NCBI RefSeq assembly: GCF_005239225.2
Contig: NC_133297.1
Coordinates: forward strand, 124,001 to 188,000
Direction: 5' to 3'
Source: Populus alba
Taxonomy: Eukaryota > Streptophyta > Magnoliopsida > Malpighiales > Salicaceae
DNA: 64,000 bases
Numbering within the stretch: the first letter of the stretch is position 1; every line of letters starts with the position of its first letter. This document shows positions 46,868 to 64,000 of the stretch, piece after piece. The translations under genes were made by a program, and so were the position numbers. The notes below the pieces were generated by a model that searched no databases, had not been told where the DNA came from, and worked only from the letters and a program-made list of their open reading frames with translations.

Positions 46868-48997
46868 TCTCCTGGAGGGTTTAAGAGATTTCAGCATGTC
46901 GGGATTTATTAGAAAAATTTCCATTGTAAGATGAAATGTACATGTAATGGTGTTGATCAATAACGTTTTCTGAATCTATATTTTACAGTTTGTTTGATGC
47001 TTCTTTGCCAAGTCTTTGTCATGACTGACCAGTTCTCACTTCAAATTTTTCGACCAGTGCTAATGATCATAATTTCATAAATGCTTGTTAGAGTATAATA
47101 TAAAACAATATAAAACTATTCATGAGTCCTCACCTCACAATTTAAGTTTTTGAATTGAAATAGTTTTTTAATTAACCGTGCTAACATATGTTAATTAGAA
47201 CTTGGAATAGCTGATCAGCCGATCCCAAGCCCAGCTAAAGGAGGGAGGTTGCTGTACGTAGCCTGACCTCTGTCATGGATTCTTTCATATAGCTGCGGTT
47301 GTTGCTGCTAATGATATGGTCATGACTGATACAATCATGCTTTAGAAATACAAGATGAGGAAGAGGAAGAGGAAGAGGAAGAGGAGGGCATCAGAAACCC
47401 ACTATGTTGTATCCTCTAATAGCAGATGTTGCTCTATATTACTGCACTAATTTGATTCTTGCTACCATCATGTTTCCATTTTTTAAAATTGTGGGTTCAG
47501 AAATCTAAGAGGTTTTCAAAATGGCTAAAAATGGCAATGCTACAACATTTTATGATATGTGTGAGGTGTTCATGTCTCTAAGCATACATGAAGAATGGTT
47601 TACAGCTAAAAACACAAAGTCACGAGAAGCTATTGAAAGTGCCTACTTACTCAGATGCCTTATTCCATATTCGATACTGCATAATGCTTTCTCTCCATCC
47701 TATCCTTGTCTAATTAGTGAAGTGTGAAACAACTTTTCTTGAAGATTCTCTCTTTCTTTCTTAATATTCTGCAGGATTGTTTTGACTTTTCCTGGTTATG
47801 TGTTGTCTCCGTCTTTAGGCTTTTTGTTTGTTCTTTCTCTTGTTCTAATGTGCTCTAACTTTTCAGTTCCGTTTTCAAGCTTCTCGGCAACATCAACCTT
47901 AATTTGTTGGAAAAGAGATGATTTGATTGATCTGTTCTGACCTTTGAAGTCTCATTTGTGAGAAAGCATTTTATCAACTAAATATGAACACATAAGAGAA
48001 TCATGGGAACATGCATGGACTATCGTTTTGATGCAGGCGGAAGCACAACAAGTATAGCAGCAAGCACAGAAAGACAAAGAACTAGTTGAAATAGGATTAA
48101 AACTTAAAAAAACTCTAAATTTTGTTTTATTTTTTAATTAATAATCTGATAAGCTCTGCATAGTTTTTATATAAGCCTGAAACCGGCATTAATAAAGTAG
48201 GAATAATCATAATTCTAAAATAAAAAGGAAAGATAGCTAAACATCTGAAAATAACATAAATTATTGAAAATTTAAAAAAAAATAACAAGATTGACTCAAA
48301 CAAAATCTTTTATATTACAGATGGACAGGTAAAATGATTTACTAATAGAAATAAATCTTAAAAATCTTCTTAAAAATTTTAAGTTTGATCCAATTGTTGA
48401 ATCAAAATTAATGATATGTTTAAGTTATTATGATAATAATGATAGAATCATCTTTTTCTTGAACCTATTTTTATTTTAATGATTCATAAAAATATTTGTT
48501 ACATCATTTATATAATTTATTTATAATAAATTATCATCTAGCTATGATATGAAAGATTTTCACATGGTTGCTTAGAACCTTCAATTTCTACCAGCATCAT
48601 ATTTCCTTTTTGACCTGAGGTGTTTTCATGCCAATACGAAAGGGAAAGGTTGGAACCACAATGTTCTGCTGAGCCAATTTTTCTTCATACCCCACAAATG
48701 AAAAATCAAGTCATATCACTTTAATTGTTAGAGAACAAATTTAACGATTGATTTTGGCCCTAATTAGGTTCTTGATCTGTCATAATACACGCTCGATAGT
48801 CTGAATTCTGCTAAGAAATTCTGAACCAATCTTCTTTATAAAACGTAATTACACAAAATCTTAAGTTAAGGTGACAACGTAGACTTTTCTTCCGGATTGT
48901 TTTAGCCGAAGAATAAGCATATAGAACAGCGAGGCTTCTCTACCGTTGTCTTTTGCTTTTACACATCTAAACTCATGTTTCTGAGTTAGATTTTACC
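46868..48997. other. Spacer between the two DUF761 genes
   Basis: Contains a (GAAGAG)n-like run at about 47352-47385 and one unassigned frame at 47521-47727. The rest (48100-48550) is AT-rich. No repeat boundary identified. Confidence 0.5.
47521..47727 (+). CDS. Unassigned small ORF
   Basis: A 68-codon ATG frame (MAKNGNATTFYDMCEVFMSL...) in non-repetitive DNA between two small genes. No signal peptide, domain or known motif. It may be chance; there is no recognisable TATA or splice context. Confidence 0.15.
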   Translation: MAKNGNATTFYDMCEVFMSLSIHEEWFTAKNTKSREAIESAYLLRCLIPYSILHNAFSPSYPCLISEV

Positions 48998-49005
48998 TAT
49001 AAAAA
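48998..49005 (+). promoter_or_regulatory. TATA box of second DUF761 gene
   Basis: TATAAAAA lies 114 bases upstream of ATG 49119, matching the arrangement of the first copy. Confidence 0.55.
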
Positions 49006-49118
49006 GGTTGTTACTTCTTCGTTATTGTCACAAGACAGAAGCTCTTTTAGCACAGAACAGTCCCCATCAGCCTCTTTCCTCTCCTAATTTTTCAAACTCT
49101 CTATAAGCTTGAGCTATA

Positions 49119-49358
49119 ATGGAGCATAATAAAGAGATTCCAACTCACAGCAGCAATGAAGTCAACAAGGGGAGTGATGCAAAGAGGAAAGGGAGTGCAG
49201 GGAGGCAAGGGATGACAGAGGATGAGGGAGGAGATATCAATGGCCTGGCAGAAAATTTCATCAAGAACTTCCATGATAGGCTGAAAATTCAGCGAGACGA
49301 TTCAATGAAGCACTATACGAAGATAGTGGCACAGGGGGGTTACCATGCTTGCTGTTGA
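49119..49358 (+). CDS. Small DUF761-type protein, copy 2
   Basis: Single exon, 79 residues. GDINGLAENFIKNFHDRLKI aligns with the C-terminal block of the gene at 46649, and both start MEhxKE. After the shared block this copy has an extra tail ending in GGYHACC, which includes two terminal cysteines the first copy lacks. The N-terminal part differs freely. The pair arose by tandem duplication. Family function is unknown; the first ATG after the TATA box was chosen. Confidence 0.78.
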   Translation: MEHNKEIPTHSSNEVNKGSDAKRKGSAGRQGMTEDEGGDINGLAENFIKNFHDRLKIQRDDSMKHYTKIVAQGGYHACC

Positions 49359-50247
49359 AGTATATGAAATGTTGTTGCAACTTGCAATGTATCAGTATTA
49401 GTAGATGATAATAAGCTATGGAGATGAAATAATCCCCAGCTCTAAATGTAATAGACTTCACACTGTTATAATGACGAGTGGTATTTGGTAGACTTCACAT
49501 CTTTGATCTAAACCAGCACATGATAGAAAGGTAATGGCGAGACTGCAAGGATAAACTGACCAGTTTCATGATCAGTTAATTTCTAGAAGGCTAACAACAT
49601 ACAGTACAGATGTTGATGGTGTGCATCAGATCCATCTTTAAAGTAACAAAACAAATGGGTAGCATAGTTGATCCACAGCGATTGAGATGTAATCAAAGTA
49701 TACATTGACTAGTTCGAAATAACCCCATGTACACTCACAAAGCATACCAAAGATTACATACTACAAGGAAAGATCCCACGACAAGAGACTTGGCCCTGGA
49801 AAATGACTTAGATTTACAAGTATCTGCTCTCCCTTCATAAATGTAAGGAAATGAACGCATCCATCACTGAAACCAACAGTGAAATGTTCTTTCTTCGTAG
49901 CTGTCCACGTTGCACACCACAAAAGGCACCACCAATTCCTGTATCAATCTTAGACGTGAATGATGATTCCGTTCATCCATGTCATTGGATAGTTTAAGCT
50001 CGTCCAGTCACTTCCAAATCTCACCGTATGTTGTGAGAACATCAGAACCATACCCAAGACAGATTACTGTTGATTCAACCTTGGCAGGAGTATAAATAGC
50101 AGAACATTAACGGAGTATAGGCAGCTTTCTGGTTTAGAAAGGGCAGACACTAATGATCGGTGAACCCCGTTTGTGATGATCTATCATTATAAATTGAAGG
50201 AAATGCTGAATGTCTACAGCGAGCTAAAGCAAAAATGCATCTGGTTC
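49359..50247. other. 3' flanks of DUF761 and F-box genes
   Basis: Convergent intergenic region, probably mostly the long 3' UTR of the F-box/kelch gene. No gene or repeat recognised. Confidence 0.5.
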
Positions 50248-53179
50248 TCATGCTTGAAGCACCTGACAGTGCACAATGTGACTTTTCAAACCACCTCGAC
50301 CAGCTATACTTGACCATAAATTTGTAACAAGGGTCCTGAGATGACCTCTACCGGCTATATTCTCCCAGAGGTGAGGGTTACTCTCTACATGTTTGTCAGG
50401 ACTTGAAACATCAACCAGGCTAACACTCATGTTGTTCCGCACAATGCAAAGCTTCCCATTGAGAGGTACAAGAGCAGCAGCCTCCAAAGCATGAGAACTC
50501 CCAAGATGGAGCTTACTATCTATAAATTTGTTCCATGTATCTGAGGCTTCTTCATAAACCCTAAGCTTGCAGCCATCCCGGCAATCCAATGCATAGAGAC
50601 GTCCATCTAAACTGATACTAGGATTGCGCCAGCCAGCAACCATTCCATCGTTGATTGGGGTCCAGGTACTAGTTTCTGGATCATAGGCTTCACTCATCAC
50701 CTCACGGTGGGACCCGAGGCCTTTTAGAAACCACTTTCCATCATAAACCACCCCTATGAAAGGCACCATAGCCGTGCTCATATCTGAAATAAAGCTCCAC
50801 CGGTTCTTGTTAGGGTCATAAACCTCAGCTGAGCGAAGAGTCCTTTGGATTCCTTCACACTCTCCACCAGCCACATATAGGCAGTTATTTATGACACAAG
50901 AACCAAAGAAATGACGCTTACGAAGCATATCCGGTGCCCTGTGCCATTTATTTGTCCGGGCACTGTAGAAAATGACTCGTCTCATGGACCCCCTGAGCGG
51001 ATCCTTTCCTCCAAACAAGTATAGGTGGCAACCACTTAGGACAGCACAACCAAAACCAAGGGCCCCAGAATACTCACGAGGAACTGGTGGAAGTGGTTGC
51101 CAGATCTGATGGACTGGATCAAAAGCATTCCACGAGATCTTTCCATCACGGTCTCTCTTGATGACATAAACCCATTCCTCTGCCATTCCAAGACTTTTCC
51201 TAAGAGAATAAAAGAAATTACCAGCAAGGAGCCGGCACCATCTCTTACAAACTAGACGGAGCTTTCGATGTTCAGCTCGGGGAACTCGAATCAGACATGC
51301 AATGGCCAGATCATCAGGAAGACCAGGCAGAAGTGGTGCCTGGACACGGGTCCTCTCTCTGCGTGAGGTTTTGCTCTTGTGTGCATTAGGATTGATATCA
51401 GGCTGGATACATAGTTTTGATCCTGGGACAAACTTCCTTGCCTCGGCAACTGTTTTTAAACCAGAATCTACTTTGCAATAACATGATACAGAATCAACCT
51501 GCAAAGCAGTCCATGTAAGAATGCAAGAAAGTTTTGCATATGATCACATTCTGCAGAGATATATGTCATTATTTCTGCTTACATGATTAGACTTGCTAAC
51601 ACAATAAAAATAATGGAAGCAATCATTCGGCAAATTGGAAAAGTGTGTAATTTACTTAACAACAAAAGGTCGTACCAAAGATCACATTACAAACATCTTT
51701 TAATCGCATCAGGATAAGAAAAGTCTCAGTGAAAGAATTATAATATTAAAGCACGTGAGGAAACAAAAGGTGGTTAACATGAGGAAAAAGAATTTTTTCT
51801 TTATCTTCAGTTCTCCTTCCCGATCCAGGATACAAGGTTGTAGATCACCACAGACATTTGTCTTTGAAAGATATAATTCAATCCATCTCTAGTAAATCTT
51901 AATCCCAGACCAGATAGGCTTAAGTATAATCTCAATCCTATTCTTCAATTGTTATGTCCTTTATACAGCCAATTGTTATGTGGATTGATGGGATACTAAA
52001 TCAATCTTTTCCCATTGCAATCCACGCCGTCTCCAGCTTAACAATCATTTCATGTATTCGAGTCAGAGATTCAGCGCAAAACTACAAATTTCTTATTAGA
52101 GCACCACCTGCTTAAAGTTTATCAACTTTTCATCTGAGAAGTTCAAGCATTGAGATTTTTGTACGGCTAGATCTTGTATGGAGCCCTTTCAAGTGAGACA
52201 TTATTCAGGCCTAGAAAAGGATGTGGCTCTTGTTCATTCTTTCCCATTCTAAAAATAAATTAATTGATCTGGATAGAGATAAAATTGCATCAAAGATTAA
52301 GAGTCTAAATTTGGTCATCAACAATCAAAGACACGTTATGTTGGCTTTCTGATAAACATTATTGTCCTTGAAGCATGACCTGAGTTCAAGACAGTGTCTC
52401 GTTGACATCTTCAAGCATGGAACAATTTAGCAAGTACGTGAAGCTAGACCCATAGCTAGTCCACAAATTATTCAAACATTGGAAAGAGCTCAGACAAGGC
52501 ACCATTTTCTCAAAATCTTCGCTCGAAACCAATCCAAACACCAACAAATTGTACTTTCTACCTGACACATCTTTCAAAACCGTCATTCAAAACTTAAAAG
52601 CAACATTTCAACGCTCAATACAGAATTAATCATTTTGCATAGCAATCTTAATACAAAATGCCTGAGTTAATAAAAGAGGGATGGCATAGACACCCAAAAT
52701 TGATTAGGGAACCCAAGTCACAAAAGTCAGAAGTGGGAGAGCATTCCCAACTATAACGCTTGTAAAATTCAACATTCTCCAAATAGACAAAAACCCAATA
52801 ACCAAAAACTGCAAGCAACCAACCAGATTCTAAACAACGCATGCCCACCAAGAACCCCAAAAAATTTGCTCCAGATCACAAAATTAACAGGCCATTCTAT
52901 CCGGGTATCTTCAAAACACCATAAAAACAAAAACCCAGCAACCAAAATGCAAACACAGAGAGAAGCAACCAATTACGAAACATCAAAATCCACATAATCC
53001 CCTCAAAGTCTCCACATTTATCACCAACTGGGCATCTTAAAAATCTCATTAATTCCTCAAAACAACAAAAACAAACCAATAAAAAAGACATTAAGAAGAT
53101 CAAGTGAGCTTACTAGTGGAGCTTGAACTCTAAACCCTCTTGGACCAGTTGATGACGCATGATGTTCCATCTTTTGCAT
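50248..53179 (-). CDS. F-box/kelch-repeat protein, At1g55270 (CFK1)-like
   Basis: Two exons, 53179-53114 and 51498-50248, join in phase (FRVQAPL | VDSVSCYCKVDSGLK) to 438 residues. Residues 79-123 form the F-box (LPGLPDDLAIACLIRVPRAE...LRLVCKRWCRLL). Residues about 165-380 hold kelch repeats with the usual GG pairs (HLYLFGGKDP, CLYVAGGECEG) and conserved Trp and Tyr. The closest known protein, from memory, is Arabidopsis At1g55270/CFK1, an SCF substrate receptor that binds the COP9 signalosome and, by published work, targets DRM2. SCF membership is well supported by the F-box; the substrate is inferred. Two ATGs are in frame (53179 and 53170); the upstream one overlaps the stop of a three-codon uORF. 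The 1.6-kb intron holds no other gene. Confidence 0.93.
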
Positions 53180-53190
53180 CAGAGATTCAT
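53179..53190 (-). promoter_or_regulatory. Minimal uORF abutting the F-box/kelch start
   Basis: On the minus strand ATGAATCTCTGATG places a three-codon ORF whose TGA shares its A with the first main ATG (53179). A ribosome ending on the uORF could restart at the overlapping ATG or at the in-frame ATG 9 bases on (53170). Whether the transcript includes it depends on the start site, which is not visible. Confidence 0.45.
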
Positions 53191-53410
53191 AGAAAGATTA
53201 GAGCTTTAAAGAAAAGAGAGCTCCTTTATGAGACCAAACAGATCAAGATAACCAAAATTGAGAGATTCAAGAGTCAAATCTGACACCAAACAAAGAAAAC
53301 AAGGAGCTTTGTGTTTTGTTGCTGATATTGTTGTCTTTTTTTACCCTCTTACAAATGCAAACAAAAAACAGGCTACAAACTTTGTTGTACCCAACAAAAC
53401 ATCAGAGCAA

Positions 53411-53531
53411 CTCTCTCTCTCTCTCTCCCTCTCTCTCTTTCTCAAAAACTCTACCTCTCTCTCTCTCTCTCCCCCCCTCTCTCTCTTTGTCAAAAACTCT
53501 ACCTCTCTCTCTCTCTCCCTCTCCCTCTCTC
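53411..53531. repeat. (CT)n microsatellite cluster upstream of F-box gene
   Basis: Three CT-rich runs are separated by a repeated 'caaaaactctacctctc' spacer, so the block is itself a tandem duplication. On the gene's own strand this is (GA)n, about 230-350 bases upstream of the ATG, a usual place for GAGA-type (BBR/BPC) binding sites in plants. Frames across it (Leu/Ser-rich) are artefacts. Confidence 0.85.
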
Positions 53532-53639
53532 AGACCTCAGTTAGAGTTGTTTCTCTTACTTACATTAGCAGCTGGTCCCATCGGGTTCAACAACTTCTTT
53601 AATGTACATGGGTTTTGAGACTATTGTCTTAACAAAGAG

Positions 53640-56600
53640 TTTATTTTCCATTTTTATTTAATGAAAATAATTCTTTTTCTTTATTTTTTAATCTTTCTTT
53701 TAAATTTTACATATTTTAGGAAAGTTTTCATATTCTAAATTAAATAACTTTCCAATCAACTCTAAATATATTTATAGAAACGAAAATGCTAAAAAAAATA
53801 TTTAGAAAAAATTAAAGAAAATTATGAGTTATTTGTTCATGGTAAGTTTCATTCATCCAAAACTTATATTTACCCATAATTTATTTCATGTTGAGCTTTA
53901 TTTCACTAAAAAAAAATACCTTTTTACATATATATTTTCAATTTAAATTCTAGATGGTCAAATGAGAAACAAATTTACTTATCATTTATAGTCAAGTTTG
54001 ACAAAAATTTCAGCTGCTTATTTATTTATTGTTGTTAGATTTCAAAGGCTTGAATTTTTCAGCTCTCAAAGATAGAGAGAGAGGGGGGAAGGAGAGAGAG
54101 AGGACAAAGGGCTATCAGTGGGGCCTTGTTATTGCTTACTCAATCACTAACTACATGTATGGGTCAAACCCCATTATAAGGGGCACAGTTCTTTGATGGT
54201 ATGGGAATTGGGATCCATCATTCTCAATGGATTAATGGAGGAATCATATATCTTTTTAGATTTATTTTATTTATTTTTTCAAATCAATACCCCATCTACC
54301 CAAACTCTATACTAATGGTATAGAGCACCTTGTTATTGCTTTTTTATTTATGAGGCCCCAAATATTTGTTTGAACAATTAGTTAGTGTATTTTCATCCAC
54401 CAGACAACCATACTCATTAAAAAAAAAAAAGTTATTAAACCTGAGCCGATTCATATCCCAAACCAAGGCTTGTTTATGAATTTGATAAATTAACCTAGTC
54501 GATCTAAAACAGCATCGTTTCAAGATTTTTTTAAAAAAATAATTAAAATAATATTATTTTGAAAAGGTTAATTTAAACTAGATTTATCAGTCGAGTTGAG
54601 CTAGTTTTCATAACAGAAAAAAAAAAGTTGCACTTTAATTTAAATTTAAATTTAAATTTTACTTTATTCACTTTAATTTATGAAAAAGTTGGGTTTAGGG
54701 TAAAAAAAGTTTGACCAGGAGGTCAGCAGAATATACATGTATAATAAAAAGGCAAAAATACTATTTACTACTTCTTATACAGGATAACTTTGCAGATCTA
54801 TGTCAAAAAAGGCAACAAGAAATGATGATAAAAATTTAACTACAGAATGTGTAAGGAATGTGTATGAGAGGGAGAGAGATTTCAAAAGGACGATTGAAAG
54901 TGCTTCCTTACCAACCCTAAAAGACCCTTCAAAGTTCAACCCAAAGGAATATTTCCATGAGGTGTGGTTTTTAATCTTTCCCTCGAGTATGGAGAGTCCC
55001 CAATATTTCTGCTATAAAAATCAATGCCTGGCTTTATACAAGTGGCTAAAAATGGTTTGAGAAGATCATTCTTTTTAACATTGTTTTAAAACCTGAAAAT
55101 GCTTAAAGAGTTTATTCGAGTCTTAGCTAATCAGGAGTTTAAATTGGTTTGGATTGAAAAAAAAATAACTAATTTGATCAAAAATTCAATTTAACTCAAT
55201 TGATATGTTTTGATTATATCAAAATCATGTATTAACTCGTTGATTTTTCAAGAAAATTAATTAAAATATTGTTGTTTTAATTTTTTTTAAAAAAATAAAA
55301 TCAATTCAAATTAATCATTCAAATTTATAACTTAAATTTTATTCTAGGTAAATATTCAAATCAAGTTTTAAAATTATGCTTTGTAAGGTATACCAAATTC
55401 TTTCATCAACCTTGCCATCAATTGCTTATAAGCAAATGCATTGATGATGTGTAACCATCTTTCAACACTAGTCAGCAATATATATATATATATATGTTTT
55501 TTTAGTGTAGTAAAGAGAATAGGGGTTAAATTTAGCACAAATTAATCCAAAAATGGGATTTAGGGGGGCAGTTGAAACTTATCACAGGGCCATGTCCATT
55601 AGAGAGAGCACTTGGCATGCTGTTCTTTGTAGTCATCGTCATTAGCTCATGGAACCTCTCATATTAATCATTTCTTAATCCAAGTTAGTTGAAGGAGAGG
55701 TCATGGTCTTGCCACACCACATGGAGTTTCTTCTGGTCTCTTCTAGATCCCATAGATATTAATCAAATATTTTTTCTAAGGTTATTTTTAGGTTGAATAT
55801 GAAAGAAATTTGACATTATGCTGCTTTCAATGTGTTTTGTCAATTTATCACTCGTAGTTGATCGGTTCATACTTTGCCTAATTGTGGGCTTCGATTTGCT
55901 CAGCATTCATCACTTGCAATGGTGCCATAATCAAACCAACATATAATTTCATGCCCCCTTTGACCATATCCTAAAGTGGAGCATGGGATAGGGAGCATGT
56001 ATATTAGTATGTAGTTAGGTGCCGTGCACTATCAAAATAATGCAAATAATTTTTTTAAAAAGATCTAATGTTCTAGTAATTGACTTGAATTAATTTAATA
56101 AATTAATTTAATAATATAATTAGAAAATAAATCCAAGGGCAACAATAAATTTTAAATTTGAGAGTTAAATTGAAAAGAATATAAATATTAACAAAGGGAC
56201 AAAAATAACCAAAATAAAAATAAAAATACACCATAAACTTGGATTTAATAGAGAAATTAAAAAAAAAAGTGAAACTTTTATAAAAAGTTCAAGGACAAAA
56301 ATAAAAAAAAAAATTATAAGAATAAGCATCCAATCTAAACACATCAAAACATTAAAAAAAAATGAATATGCAGAATTCTTCAATGTTTTTTTTTTACACT
56401 TAAAAAAACTCATATATGTAAATCAAAAAAACTTATGCACATATCTAATTAAACAAATCAATAACTATTGTGTAAAGTAATGAAAAAAATAATTCATCAA
56501 CAATAAACAAAAACAAAATGAAAAAAACTAAGCGACAAATGAAGATCAAGATATCTAACATTGCAACACAAGTAATTTATGTAGTTGTGTTTAATAAATT

Positions 56601-58449
56601 TCTCTATCAAAATATATTTTTAATAAAAAAAAAACATAAAATTTATAATAGAAACTAACACATAAATAAAATTTATTGAATAATTAAAAACTAATAATGT
56701 AAGGTTGCACATATAAAAAATCTTATAAGAAAATCAATATTTAAAAATAAATAAATTTAATCTATATAAAATTAAGAAAAAAAAACAGATGAATCATAAC
56801 TACCTCTTTAAAAATTAAACACATCCAATATTTTTTAAAAATAATCATAATATAATTAAAACATAAACCCAAAATTTATTTGAAAAAATGCATATCAAAT
56901 AATGCATTATTTTTTAAAAAAAATATAGAAATTAGAAAAATTCTACCCTCCCTCCAAAAAAAATATACAATTGGATGTTGATTTGGGCTCAAAAGGGCTT
57001 AATCGAACAAAATAAAAGTTTGAGAATCAAAATAAAAATTAAACACACTACTCTCTAATACCACAATGTATTATAAGAGGATGCACAATAATTTTAAAAA
57101 ACTGACATTTTTTACTTTTTAGTATACCGTATATTAGTTCTTTATATTTCATATTACTGATGGAATTAAAATGATTTATAAGATAATAATTAAATGATTC
57201 TATAATATTGGGTGAAGCTCAATAAAATAAAAATCAAATTATCATTATATTTATTCCTTTTTCAACTTATTTAAAATGCAAATTCACACAAGTGAAGTGG
57301 AAATTTCATATCTTGTTTAATCACTCAAGTATACCAAACCCCAACCCTACCTTAAGGTGAGAAGGATAGTGAAGAATGATGTGATCATGTACATATGCAG
57401 GTGTACTTGCCCTTTTGGCTCATCTATCTATATGTCAAGAAGATAATAAATAAAAGAAATCCACCTACATGTCCAATGGCATCTGTATTTTTACGTGACA
57501 AAATTTCAAGGGGTCTCCTTCCTTTTTCTCCTAAAAACCAAGCCTACAACCGCTCCATCTTCTCTGTTTTGGACCCATCTTACACGCATGACAACACACA
57601 ATAACGTTTGTGGAGTTTTTTTCTTCTCCTCTCTTACTTTATTGCACAGTATGTTAAGCATAACATGCAAGTCGTCAACGTAATATTATATGGCAAGTGC
57701 AAGAATATCTCCTGTTTGGGAACGCGGGCATAATAACTACAATCGCACCTCCATTTCTAAACCAAAAGCATCAATGCAACCACAGCCACGTTCCCCAACA
57801 GGCATATCCTAAAGATAGAAGGGTCAAAGCAGGAAAAAACGCCACAGGATGATAATTCTTGGACAGATTTCCAGGTGTTTCAGTGAGTGAGAACTTAACA
57901 ATAGCAAAACATTAATGCTCCAAGAAAGCTTGGTGTTCATTTCAGTGACCACCAAAATATTACAAAAGCCTGTTTAAAAGCTCCTTTCAAAGGGGAAGAT
58001 GAAGATAAAACAAGAGAAACAGGAGTAGATGCCTCAATATTATGCCCTCGAATTGGGTTGAAAAGAACATGCCTAAGAGATTAACACGGAAATGGCTGAA
58101 AAGAAAACCTATGCCTCTCCCACCACATATTCTACAACCCATCAACACCCCGACAAAGTTTACAGCAAAGAGAAAAAAAGGAGAAAAGAACGGCACCAAG
58201 TAATACCTACTCTGTTAGAACTTTTTTCACCAAAAACTACCAAACATTATACACCTCTACTCCTGCAGCACAACCCAAACTTAAATACCCCTCTCAATGA
58301 TAGTTACTTCTAAGAGTATAGTACGAAGATGACTAGAGACCTAACTAAAAGACACGACAAAAATGAGAAATGTCCCCTGTGAAAGAAGGGAGAAGTCCAC
58401 AACCACTTGACACCAAGTCATGTAAATGCTTAAAATGTTCAATTGTTTG
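53640..58449. other. Intergenic stretch, mostly AT-rich
   Basis: About 4.8 kb. It contains a GA-rich run (54074-54112), (AT)n at about 55480-55496 and very AT-rich DNA at 56040-57250. An unassigned frame lies at 54800-55060. The stretch from about 57250 is less AT-rich and ends as the helicase 3' UTR. I see no supported gene. Confidence 0.5.
54800..55060 (+). other. Orphan coding-like ORF
   Basis: An 86-codon ATG frame (MSKKATRNDDKNLTTECVRN... then DPSKFNPKEYFHEV). It has a mixed, charged, protein-like composition and stands out from its AT-rich surroundings. A GT sits right after 'catgag' at 54962, so the coding part may end there (HEV) at a former splice site. I do not recognise the family. 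Probably a gene fragment or a short exon. Confidence 0.25.
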
Positions 58450-58479
58450 TTTAATCCCAGGCACTAGTCACCCCAGGGT

Positions 58480-58507
<28 letters not shown>
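58450..58507. repeat. 29-bp tandem duplication over the helicase stop codon
   Basis: The 29 bases from 58450-58478 are repeated exactly at 58479-58507. The unit includes the last eight helicase codons and the TAA (58480-58482). The upstream-in-gene copy is the coding one; the other copy is now 3' UTR, so the protein end is unchanged. Confidence 0.95.

Positions 58508-64000
<5,493 letters not shown>

Noticed and set aside
52386..53103. Minus-strand frames within the F-box/kelch intron
   Set aside because: They fall in the single intron and have low-complexity hydrophobic content; exon phases leave no room for them.
53258..53618. Leu/Ser-rich frames at 53.3-53.6 kb
   Set aside because: Direct translation of the CT microsatellite.
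57395..57683. Two overlapping small plus-strand frames
   Set aside because: No domain, no conservation clue and no promoter; treated as chance.

Overview
This is nuclear DNA from a woody dicot, most likely a Salicaceae species (Populus or a close relative). The evidence is spliced plant genes with GT-AG introns, very AT-rich intergenic DNA, plant-only families (DUF538, DUF761, GPI-anchored LTP), and several copies of an AT-rich inverted-repeat sequence that I know as very common in poplar. There is no bacterial, viral or CRISPR content. Species assignment is inference.

Layout. 1-9.7 kb is repeat territory: an (ATT/ATC/ACC)n tract, two tRNA-type SINE copies, two copies of a roughly 0.85-kb direct repeat, and between them a 2.8-kb solo LTR (4899-7693) of apparent Ogre/Tat Ty3-gypsy type with a 5-bp ATTAT target duplication. 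9.9-13.6 kb (+) is a decayed, intron-bearing HUB2 (H2B ubiquitin ligase) copy with lost exons, frameshifts and stops, one of them replacing a RING cysteine codon. 15.06-17.14 kb (+) is a probable plastid protein of unknown function in four exons. It converges on an SF1/branchpoint-binding-like KH protein (18.01-22.04 kb, -), rebuilt here as eight coding exons giving 779 aa. 24.57-28.03 kb (-) is GPI mannosyltransferase 2 (PIG-V), eight exons and 500 aa.

28.6-30.5 kb is a complex nested repeat. 32.58-33.38 kb (+) is a GPI-anchored lipid-transfer protein. 39.03-40.22 kb (+) is an intact DUF538 secreted protein, followed at 42.8 kb by a broken tandem relative; a TIR-bounded element lies just upstream of the broken copy. 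46.65 and 49.12 kb (+) hold two small tandem DUF761 genes. 50.25-53.18 kb (-) is an F-box/kelch protein very like Arabidopsis At1g55270 (CFK1). 58.48-64.0 kb (-) is a DDX3/Ded1-type DEAD-box RNA helicase whose 5' end runs off the window.

The genes do not form a pathway. They cover RNA processing (SF1-like, helicase), ubiquitin ligases (F-box/kelch, dead HUB2), GPI anchoring (PIG-V and a GPI-anchored client protein) and small secreted or plant-specific proteins. I found no convincing undescribed system. The most informative oddities are the solo LTR with its hairpin array, the HUB2 decay at a zinc ligand, the tandem duplicates in different states of repair, two upstream-ORF arrangements, and a duplicated stop-codon region in the helicase.
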